DNA of 64,000 nt, taken from contig NW_024881313.1 in NCBI RefSeq assembly GCF_018691265.1, positions 41,082,512 to 41,146,511 on the forward strand, read 5' to 3'. Under the pieces are notes generated by a model. That model was not told where the DNA came from. It was given only the letters and a program-made list of their open reading frames with translations, and searched no databases. Below are positions 12,501-24,500 of this stretch, piece after piece (positions within the stretch are counted from its first letter, which is position 1; each line of letters begins with the position of its first letter). Made by a program: the position numbers and the translations under genes. The stretch is from Tyto alba (lineage: Eukaryota; Chordata; Aves; Strigiformes; Tytonidae).

Positions 12501-15500
12501 TGGGAACTTCTGAAAGAGGTTTTAACATTCCCTTTCAAATTTGAACTCTTCTGCTAGACAATATCACAAGTTAACGTCGGGAAGATGCAAGGGACGTTTC
12601 CCATTCTCAAGGTTACACGTGGAGCCCCTACTTCAGCCTTAAGATGCAGCACTAAGAACTGTCCACGTGTCTTCTCATATTGGAGAATCACAACCTCCAA
12701 TATCCCCTAAGCACACAAGTGCACAGTCAGGTACCTTTGTACAGGTTTTAGAGTGGCCAGACACCACCAAGAGACCACTGGGGGGGAAACACTGAAACGT
12801 TCAAGCTGACTTTATTTCCCCTCAAGATTCGAGGCTCTCCATTCAGTTTTCCCACGTTCTTGCCCGAAGAGTTATCCTATGTTTGCAGTGTGTCTATACT
12901 TAAAAAACCCTCCTCCTTTACTAATGGAAGGAAATAAGGAATTGTCTTGTGTACTTCATGACTGTTCTCTAGGAGAACCGTAGTAATACAGCCCAGTTTA
13001 ATTTTCTCCTGTGTGATGACACAGTTACGTGCTTGGGGCCTGATGCCCTGAGTGGGTTAGCGGAAGCCGATACCAGTAACTGTGCAGCCCTGATAACGCG
13101 GGGGATCTTTTTCTCCTCCCATGATTAGCACTGGAGTTATGTTTTGACTCTCGGCTAAGACAGCTGGTAAGTCAACAGGTAAGTTCTTGGAGCTCCCACA
13201 CAAAAGCAAACTGTTTCTTACCTTTGGTTTAGTCTCTTTTGGAGTTAAGGTGGAGGGACGTGTAGTACCGGTGGCTGGGCGTTTAGCAGTAGTGGCTGAA
13301 GTAGGACCTGCAGTAGGGCTCGTGGGCTTTTTGTTTGGGCCAGGCGCGGCAGAGGCTGGCCGCTTGGGGCTGGTGGAGGACAGGGGCCTGGCTTTCGTTG
13401 CTGCAGGCTTTGGAGATGATGTAGCTGCGGCAGGCTTTGTGTTTTTTCAAAAAGCAAAATCCAGTATAAAAACAAACAAACAAACAAACAAAAACACAAC
13501 AAAAAAATAGCGCATCGTAAACCAAAACACTGAGCTGCAAGAACAGAAAAAACGGTCTTTTAAACGAAACAAACAAAAAGAATTAGCTTTCTGTTTTCTG
13601 AGCGTAAGAAAAGGACCAAACTGAAGCGTCACACGAGGGCTGCCTTCGAAGCCCACTGGAGTTTTGCCACTCAGTTCAGAGCGAACAGGATTTATTCCAG
13701 CGACATCTAAAGCAACAGAAGGAATCGCTGGTAAAGCTGGGATTAGGAACTGGGTGTTCCTGGCATCTACTCCTACGTGCAATACACAGGACACTGCTTT
13801 CCAGTTCCATGCACGCAACGGATGGCAAGCTCTAAATCCTCATCCAACGGCCGTGCTGCCTCCGAGGGGACCGAACCCCCTGCCCCGACCACTGCTCTAA
13901 GAATTCTGGGGCTGGATTTCGCTGAACGCTGCAAGCTTCTGCAAGCAGGTATGCCTCATTTCATAAACAGCCCCAAAACAAGAGAACAGCAGACCCTGAG
14001 CAGCACCTCTGAGGGCTAATCGTAATGGGAAGAAATGTGCTGTGAACAGCGAGGAGAGCAGCAGCATAGCAGGAGTGTTATCATCCATGTTTACTACTTC
14101 TACGGCACCGATACCAACCCGGGAATCAACCGAAATAAAATTTCCCACACGTTTATTAAATCCACTTTCGGTCACATTCGCTACTGGCCGAGTTGTTCAC
14201 AACTTCGTAACTGGGTGTCTTCGTTCCCGTAACATGGTTCACAAATGGCAGCTCAGAAAACAGAACTCGTGTTGTTGCCACAGCTTAAGAAGCAGAAAAG
14301 CCAGCAAATAAAATGGAAGCGAAGACGCCGAACGTGAAACGACACCTACCTTTGTCTTCTTCTCGGGGCTGGGAGGAAGCTCTTTGTTGGGAGGTGCTGT
14401 GATATCGTTCCCTGTCACAGCTTCAGCTGGTTTGGTCTCTTCTGGTTTTGCTGGGGGGGGAAAAAAAAAAAAAAAAAAAAATAGGGAAAGGAGACATTGT
14501 AAGTTTGAGCTTTTTTTTAAAAAAAAATGCTCAAACATATAATTTTTTTTAGTTTACTATTATTCAACACAGTAGCAGGAGGAGTCAGAACTGACAGGTT
14601 GGCTATTTCTGGAAAATTTCCCCCAAACCAGAATACCTATAGGAAGAAAGATGTTTCCTGTAACAGACAGGTTCATCCAGATGCCATTAGCATCCCATTT
14701 CTCATAATATTCCAGTGGGAAAAGACAGACAGCAGATGAAGGAAACCTCTGCTTTAATTAAAACCGCAAACCTTCCCATCTTACAAGTTATTAAAATAAA
14801 TCGTTGGAATGTTAGTGGTGAAGTTCTGACCTCCTGCGGGTTTTACACCACGGCCCAGGAGAGCAGGAGCCCGGGGATCCTGCCCTGGCAGGCGGGGGTG
14901 GGTCATACCCCCCCCGGCAGTGCGGAACCCGCCGTGTCTCACCGCGCACAGCTCACATCAGGGACCAGCGTTGACGGTTTTTCCCCTGGTTTGGTCCTTT
15001 TTTTATTTTTTTTTTTTTTTGGTCACCACCACCAAAGGTTGTCACGCCGGGTGGGGACAGTGAATACACACGCTTTTTCTCCCAACGGCAGCAGGGAGCC
15101 ACAACCACTTCCTCGGCTCCTTTTAAAAAAATATCAGTCTCTAAAGCACTGTCCAGCCACCAGCAGAACTACTGCCCGCCAAAGCACACACCATAACAAA
15201 ACATTCATTTAGCAGCAGCTTCAAGTTTTCTCCCTAAATCTCACAAATCCTACAGCAGAACTGCCGCACTGCTTTGCACCGTGAGACGTGCAAGAGGCAC
15301 GTCTGGGGAATTTCTAATTCCCTACAAACAGCTTTTAAAACACGAATCCTCCGCGGCGTTGCCGGACAGCTGCACTGCCGCGAGCCGTCTTCCGCTGCGA
15401 TCCCTCTGGCATTTGCATTTTATGAAGGACACGGTGCAAACAAGCCATCACAAATGTATGCATTTTCCTTTGTCATCCTGGGATTAAAATAAAGCGTTAT

Positions 15501-18500
15501 CTGTGTCAGATGTTTCTTTTTAAAACAATGCAACAGACTGTAATGCTGCGGTGCATGCTAAGAGCCCACCGGACAATAGTGTACCAATTCCAACAGCTAA
15601 AAGGTTGTTTTTCACATCTTGCAAATTACTATTTATATTTCACATTTTCTTGCTTGCCAGTCTTGAAAGCAGTGTCTCAGAGGACAGTTCAATTCTGGTA
15701 CAAACGCCACTGTTAAAACAAGCAAAATAAAGTAAAATGGTGCCTTCCACCTGTCCTGGCAATGCTCAACAGCAGGGCGGGTTTGTGGTTCTTTATTTTC
15801 CTGACTCCAGGACAAGTTTAAAAGCCTTTTCTCCCCTTGCATTGCAGCAGCCCCTTCCTAGCCATTTAGCTCCCAAGCCATACTAAACGTTTTGCAGCAC
15901 CGGGTTTAGCGTCCCAGGCACACAAAAACAAAAACTTGTGAAGAAAAACAAGCACCAAAATGTACAGGCTGGACACTGCTTTTAATTCTTAAGACCCATT
16001 CATATTCACCTAGAAAGCAATTTTTTTTGGTAGCTAATCTATATTGGCTCCTCTATACTAGTCTTCTCCCCTGCATTTCAATAAACCTTTATATTCTCCC
16101 TCATTTAACTTGTTGGTTTTATCTCCAGCAATGCCAGAAAGAGCAATCTTTCTGAGCAGCCACCTTCTGTCCGTTCCCTGCTCTCTGCTCCCAGGACCCC
16201 ACGCCTGGGGATGGCTTTATTTTGAATTCTACCACTCTCAGATATCTCAGACATCAAGGTGACTTTCCACCCGCTGGAAGGTACCTTTCACGTTACTGCC
16301 TGTCGTCGTTATTTCAGCTAATTCAGCAGCAACATTAAACCTCTTGCTTGATGACCGTAACAGCAGCATCCACGCAGAAACACAAACTCATCTCCTCGGG
16401 GAGCCTAACGCGGCTCCTCAAAAAACCTCAACTTCTAAAATTCCAGGATTTAAACTCCAGCAGCTTCCATGCTTCTGAACTGATGACAACACGAATTTCC
16501 TGTTATTTCATGTTACTTAATCAAATACCGGCTACTATACCAGAAATTTGGAGTGAATAACTTCAACACAGGAAATTATCAGAGTACATTAAGGTTCTCC
16601 AAAACAAATAGTGTGGGTTTTTTTTTTTTTTAAAAATGTAAACCAGAAATGTAGCATCACCAAGCTGATGGAGCTATGCTGCAGGATAGCACACATAGGG
16701 GCTAAGCAACCTGTATCTGTAAATAATAATAACGATCAACCCAGGAGGGCTGGGCAGGGAACTTTCCTACTTCAGGGGCCACAGGACCTTAATTCAGGTT
16801 CCACCTCTCAAAGCCTCCGATACACCAGGGTGCACAACCCTGTACACGACCCCAAGGGATTACAGTAGGATAATTTCGGTTTGTGCTGCCTCAAGTTGAG
16901 CACCAACCCAGCGAGCTCATCGGAACGTTTGCTTTCATTCATCGTTTAATTATGAGGGCGCTCCCTCCCCTTCCGAGCGGAGCACTGCCTGGGAAGATCT
17001 CCTAGTTACAGGGAATATTAGGAAAAGCTGCCAAATCTTAATCAAACGCGTTCATTAGTCTGCAAGAGACTTTTCAGTTTGCTCGTCCCGCCAAGCACGG
17101 CAACAAACCCCTGAGAGAGATTTCAAAGACATTTTGTTGGGAGCTGTAGCCGGGGTCGCCGCTCTGCCCCGAGCAGGGCTCCTCCTCCAGCCGCCGCGGC
17201 TCCTGCTCCTCGTGGCGGTCGCTGACAGGGAAAATTCAGCTCAGCCGAGTCAGCACCCGGACCTGAATCACCCCCGGGGGAAAGGGGGACGGGGGCTTGA
17301 AGGAGAGAAGGAAGGACACTCCGATCGGGCATCTTCCACCGACCAACAGAAAAGGATCACCCTGCCATCAGGTACTTTCTCCCTGGGGCGGCTCGCTGCA
17401 CCGTGCCCTTTGGAACGGCCGTCCTCAACCCCAGCTCACCGTTCGTTACTCGCGGAGCACGCTTTTAACAGTGGAAATCACAATTCTTGTGCGTGTCAGT
17501 TCACAATACTGCAAGACACCACTGCTTCACAATTTCCGAGAGCGACACGGGAAGCGATTGTTCACATCCAAGTGCACCCAGAAGAGTTAAAAAAAAAAAA
17601 AAAAAAAAAAAAAATCAGAAAACTCCACAACAACAACTAAACCCACAAACCGCAAACTCCAGAATTTTGTCTGAGGTTTTGCTGACACCAATTATGAAAG
17701 AGCAAACTCGGTGAGCGGTGCTGATGTCTCCCGTAACAGCGACACCGGGCGTCCTTCAGACAGGCTCCAGCTGGCAGCAGGAGGGCTGGTCGGGATTGCC
17801 GAGGTGCTGCGCGGAGGAGGGACCCCCCCGGCGCTTCTCACGCCGCCGCCGTGCCTCCGTTCCTTCGTACTTACAGCACCTACCTGCCTCGAGATGGTTT
17901 TAGACAAAACAGGCCAGTTCCGAGGAAAACACCAAAGACAACTATATGAAAGACAGCGGCAATGTTTCCCTTGACAAGCTCGCTCTCATTTGGGGCAGGA
18001 GGAGCTCCACACCGCCAGAGGCAGCCTCGCTGCCAGACAAGTGCCTCCTCGTATAAAAATCTGCTCAAATCCAGCGACGTTACAGTTCCCCGACAACCCC
18101 CCAGCCCACCGGTTGCCCCCCTCTTGCCGGCTGAAGCCGCGGGCCCCCCCCGGAGCGTTGGCCATGCCCACCGGCCCGTCCACCTCCCGGCGCTTCCCAG
18201 GCCGCGGCCAGGCTCCCGCGCGGAGCGAGCTGAGCAAACCAAGACCCTCACGGGTTGTAGGTGGCAGAAACCAGATTCTCCTCCACTTCACCAGCTTTGC
18301 CAGAGTGCTCGCCGCCGCAGTGCCGGGATGGCCAACCAAACCCTGCTCAAAGACAGTCCCTACGCTGTAGGAATGCGCAGAAGCCATAGCGCTGAAACTG
18401 CGTTTGGCCAAGGCACACCCGAGCCAACAACAAGGTAAAGAGCGTATATTTAAAATAAATTTGACACCAGAAGCCAGGTATTTGCCGTTGCTGGATGAAG

Positions 18501-21500
18501 GACCCAGAAAACGAGACCACATGGTGTTCAGATAAAACTGAAGTCAGAGGGAACAAGACTCCCAATAAATCAGCAGTGGTGATTTTTCAGAATAAATAGT
18601 AAGAATTAGATGATCTGTGCCAGAGCTGACACTCAAAAAAAAAAAAACCAAAAAAACAACCCACACTTCAACTCCTTCTTATAAAAGGGGGCAAGACTCT
18701 TCCTATGGATCTTAAAAATTATGGAAAATGTAATGAAATTATGTTTTCTTGTACAAGCAGAGTGAGCCATAAAAAAACACCAATGAGGAAATTTGTAATT
18801 CTGCCTCCAACAGCCAAGTTTAAATACTGTGACGCAAATAAAGCATGCGCGCCGTCCACGCAGCCGTGGAGTAGGCACAGTCTCCTGGAAGGCAATTCAT
18901 CCTGATTTTTTGCTATTAGCAGCCACTCATAACAAGTTATTTACACAAGAACCCCGGTGGCTGAGGAGACTCTTCACATATTTTATCCTTAACCTTTTAC
19001 TCCCACACGCGCTGCCCCTCCCTCGGTGGTCACTAGCAGGTGAGTTACCGTTAGCACAAACGTACTGTGAGAGAAAGCAATCGCAGCAGGTGATGCAATG
19101 GATTTGAGAATGTTACCTTTTTTCCCCCAAAAAAGAACAAACTGTAGCACAGCTACCTTATCAACCATATGAAAGACCAAAGCTGTCCTCCAAGGCTCAG
19201 CGTTAATGTTTAAATAGACTGCTTATTATTTCTTTTAAAAACTTCCCTGTTGGAACAGTGAGTCTCTCTCCAAAGTTCCCTACATATCACTAACACAGCA
19301 CAAGAGAACATCTTCCCAAGGAGCCTTCAAGCACATCTTACAAGTAGTCTTTCAGAGCCAACCCATCCCACCGCAGCCACAGAAAACCGTCATCCACTAA
19401 ACCACAAGGTTCTGGTGTTGAAGCTTTTCCTCGGGTTGCCTTTCCTCCGTGGACGCTTTCTCTCATTGAGGGGGAGTTGAGGAACGGAGCATTTCCCATC
19501 CATATCACAAGGGTGTACGGGCCCACCCTCCAAATTCATAATAAAATGTAAAAAGTATGATGATGGAGAGTTTGGTTGATTCTAAGCTCTGCTGTCTGAA
19601 AACCACAGGCGTCTTCCGAAAAAGACCAAGGAACAAGACATCCCAAACTCAGTGTTTTGACCGAGTTTCGCAGATGCCAAGGGGGGAGCTCTTCCTCAAA
19701 AGCAGCAACAAATAGGGGGCCAAAACTGCTGCAGTCTGAAAACAGAAGAGCTGGGCAAGAGGAAAGGACAGCAGAGGTGACGTTCACCTTCAGACGTCTG
19801 AATGAAGCAGCAGGGTGGGGCGGTAAGGAAGGGCAGGGTGACACCACGTGCCACGCCGCTCCGCCGAGCCGTACTAGGCCCAACGGAAAAAGGAGGACTG
19901 CAAACCCACGGGTCGAAAGCTCAGACAATGCTTCGTGATTTTAACCTTGAGCTCCTTCCTCAAAATGCAGTCATACCTCTTGCAGAGGGTCACCGCGAGA
20001 ATTCAGCGATCGGTCTGGGCGGTCAAGTGAGACGGGATCACGCAGCAACAGAGGGATGGGGGGGGCCTCGGAGGTCACCAGCCTAACCCATCACTCACAG
20101 CTGGTCCCAGCAGATCAGGTTGCTTACAGTCATGGCCAGCGGAATTTCCAAATATAAGGAAAAACTTCTTCAGTGTGAGGGAGGTCAAACACCGGCGGAG
20201 GCCCAAAGAGACTGTGAGATCTCCATCCCTGGAGACATTCAGACCTGGAAGGGACACGCGTGGCCCCGGAGCAACCTGATCTACTCACACGTGGTTTTCA
20301 GTCGGGGTTAAACCAGAGACCTCCAGCGCTCCGCTCCCGTCTGAGTGACTCTCTATTACAGCTACGTAGTGGAGGATGCCCACGTTGTACGCAATTAATC
20401 ACACGTCTTCTCGGAGCCAAGTCCCGCTTATGAATAACTATATATAGTTTTCCTAACCATAAGGAGGAAAAAAACCCACCCCACACTCCTCCAAAAAAAA
20501 AAAAAAAATCTCTCTCTCACCATCCTGTGACTTGCAGCCTAAAGACTATCCGCTTGTCCAACAGCTTTTTAGCCCATGTAATGATTTAACATCAGAATAG
20601 CAGAACAATGTTTGTTGGAAGGGACGTCTGGAGGTCATTTAGCCCAATCACCCACTCAAATTACACCAGATTGCTCAGGGTTTTTTCAGTCATATTCTGA
20701 GCATCTCCAAGGGCAGAGATTCCACATCTTGGGTCTTCTCCTCCAATATCTGATTAGCCTCACGGTAAAAAATAAAATAAAATACCACAAATTCCTGGCA
20801 CAAGATGTTTTACAGCTTCACTGTAAAACACTCACAAGTCACCCAGCATCATTTGCTATCATCTGCTGCTGCTATTTTTGTTTGATGACCCATATTCTCA
20901 TACTGGAAAAAACTCAACAGTCTTCTCTTCACAACTTTCATGTCATGGATGACTTTATAGACAGTAATCACAACCATCTCCCTCTCCAAGCTCTCTCTCT
21001 CCCAGGCTAAAGAGTCTTACTTTCTTCAGACATTCCCCATACAAACTTCTCTAATACAATACCTTTATTTATCGTACCTCTCAGTCTATTACCACCTTTT
21101 TGAGACAGAGGGCAACATGCAGATTTACACATCATATTCAGAATGCAGGTGCACAAGGGATTTATAAATTGACATCATTTTTTCCAGTTTGTTCTCTCTT
21201 CCTTTCTCAGTTCCTAGAACTCCATTTGGTGAAGGGAAGCCACACAAAAGCATCCTTATGACATCTATAAAATCCTTACAACAGTAGCGTTATTGCTCCT
21301 CCTCTACAAGTGCAGAAACAAAACCATCAGGGTTACAGCTCGTGTGAGGTGACATGGAGCTGGAACCCAAGAGGAGAACAAACACAGACCTTCAGCCTTT
21401 CAGATCCCTTCGCCATCAGTTTTGCTGCAACAGCTCTCATGAAAGCTGCTACTGTGTGTGGAGAAAACATGCACTAAATCTGAAAAGCTTTACTGTTTGT

Positions 21501-24500
21501 GTTTCCTTCCCTAAAGAAGTAAAATTAGTAAAAAGTACTTATAGGAACACACCCATGGGTATCTTTTTAAAGTTAAACCACACTACTGCATCGTTTTATA
21601 AATCGTGCAACTCAGAATAAAAGCCTATGTGCATGTACTTCTCAAATACCACGCAGCAACTTATTCAAGACAAAGCCTTCGCCAAAATTCATTCTCCACG
21701 TCAAAAGGAACAGGTGGAGACCTCAGCATAACGTATCTGAGGCTCATCGCAAAAGGCCAAAAGCAAGTATTTCTATGTTCTGGTACCGTGGTGAGCAAAA
21801 GCTAAAGCGAAGATAAAGGACAGCAGCTGTGCATCTGGAAGGTTTGTCAGAATGTTACGTCTTGTCTTCCTTTCTCCCCTTTATTGACCAGTTAAATGAG
21901 CATTTCAGTGGGTAGTTGAGACTACACCACTTAAACCTCATCTCCTACCAATCCCAGTCGGTAAGCTACTACCCCCCCTTTTATGGGGTCTGTAGTTCAC
22001 CCGCCGTGCCCCGAGTCGCTGACCCGGGCTGGCTCATTCACGCGCTTCAAAACGGAAGGGACCTTGCAGCTGCATTCCAACGTGCCTGTGAACCAGGCCA
22101 GGCACTCCCCTGCCATATCCCCGGCCAGGGAGGGTCAGCCGGCTAAGCTGAACTAAAACATCATTCAATGAAACGGCTCCATAATTCTCATAGGGATTAG
22201 AGTCATCAACTGAAAATCCATTAAGAGAAGTAGATTAAGCCGTAAGGCGATGACCATCTTTACTCTTCCTCTTAAACATAAACAGCCTTAGAAAGAAAAC
22301 CAGATCGTACTAAATACTGCTTTTGCCAGAAATGCTGCAGAGGCACGCGCTCTTTCTTGTTCGTCCGTCTCGAGCTGCTTCATCATAAAAATCACCTTCA
22401 AATAAAGCCTTTTTGTTTTGGGCTGTTGAGACCAAAGTATCTGCAAATATAACAAACCTCAGTTTAAGCAGAAATACAACCCTTATCTGCTTTCTCTTCT
22501 CCAGAAAAGGCTAGAGAAAACGTCTCCTGCTTGACCGAAATACGGTATAGCTCAGCATTTTATTTGGCACTGAACACAACACAATCAATGTGTATATTTT
22601 TACTTGTTATCAAGAATCAAGGAATAAACCAGATATCCTCTTTGCCTGAATCTTGTGGACCTAGGTTGATTTGCTAAGACTCTATTTTTTTACCCAGGAA
22701 GGGAAATCCTAAATCAGACCACGTTCTTCTAGAACGACCCAAGCTACTTGCCACGTTTCCCCGACATGGCACGAACTGAAATCAAACAGCTATTTAGAGT
22801 AATTAACATACTCTGACTGTAATACTGTGCTAAAAATTTGATGCTGGATATAAAAAAAAAGCTAACAAAACCATGAGCTTTTCCCTGTTCATTGATAGAA
22901 GTGGAAGCACGTTCATAGAACCAACAAAAAGCTCTATTTTCTGTCAATGCCCCTGACAAACCGCCGTGAGAGAGAGGAGCACACCTCCCAGTCAAACTAA
23001 AAATACCAGCAAACCCACAACATCAACCGAAGCTGTCTTAGAAGGGATATCAAGTGGGGAGCAGGGAAGGAACGCGCCTGTGTTCGTATTTCAGTCCGTC
23101 CCTAAAGCTGGTCCGAACGCTGATGGAACCTCAGAGCATTTCCCGGCAGCCGCTCGAGCTCGGGGACCCGCGGGGCGCTTTCAGTGTCCGAAGGCATAAA
23201 ACTGCAGTTCCCTACTGTTCAAAATGCAAACCAGTTCCAAGCACGAGCCTGCCTCTGAACACTGGAGCACGAAGATGCGACCGGTGATCCAAGCAGCCCA
23301 ACGTCAACTTCTTGCGTGTCATGGGATACCCGCGACAAGCCACAGGGAAGCTGGTCGAGGGGTCTTCCTAACGAGCCAGCTGATATACCACTGCCCTCGG
23401 ACCTGAAGCACGACACTCTATACACCTGAATCTTATTTAGCATACCCTGAAGACCCATCCATGGAAACTCCCGTTCTTTACGTCCTGCCACACCTGGCAC
23501 CTCAGGCGCGCCGCAGGCACTTCCAGGGGATGAGCAGTGCACCGCCACAAACAACATCCCTGCACAAGACCGGCACGTGCCGCCCTCAACCCACCTTCTG
23601 CTACGGAACAGCCCCGTCCGTGCTCGCCTCATCTCTCTGCCCAGGGAACGGGGGGGAGGAGCGCTCACGCCTCTGCCGTAAGCCACTCTCTTGAAGGTAG
23701 CCTCCCTCCGAAGGCCAGCAGTTTCTGCGATTTTTGAGAAGGCGCGGCGGGTGTTACAGAACAGGGAACCCCCCCTGGTTTATCCTCACAGCACTTTCAG
23801 CACCAGTTTTTAAACTCCATCCCTGAGAGCTGCCGATGTTTATTTTATATTTAAGGCTAAGCATGCATACACCGAGAATCTTCACTGAACTGTCCACCGC
23901 CCGTACCGGGCACTGTTTATCACCAGTGCCTTCATTTTCTCTTCCTTCCCGCAGCCTGTGATCCTTTATTGCTTTTCTTTCTCAATAAAAGCATGATTTC
24001 ATCTGGCAAGGACTAGCAAGCCACCATCCACGCCAGTAACGTTACCTGAACAAGTATCATCAGTTCATTACAAGGTAGGTGGGCTGGTATTTCCTAATCC
24101 CATAATTAACTGTAACCTGTGTAAACCCGAGGCGATGGGCTATCCCAGACTAAATCAGTCCTGCTGGAAGTCTCGCGTTATATATTCAGAAGTCACGCTG
24201 GATCGCACACCTTGATTATGGATTTAGAAAGAAATAAGAGTCAGAAAACCAATACAATTTTTCTGACGCATACACTAAACTGCTGAGTATCAGAGGAGAA
24301 TACCCCAACCGAGCGTGACGGTCCAATCGAGCCTGGAATTAGTGGTATTCAAAGCAGAAAACATTTCAAGTTGGAGGAAATTCAAAGAAAATGAGAAAAG
24401 GCAGACGGTGAAAGCAGTGGTGAATGACAGCGCTTATCCAAGCGACACCACTGGAGGTGACATCTTAGGTACGTGCAATAAATCACACAACAGCTTATAC

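Noticed and set aside
17986..18522. Minus-strand open frame of 178 codons
   Set aside because: It lies in a GC-rich patch with open frames on both strands. The peptide is not recognised and cannot be joined in phase to MAP4 exons.
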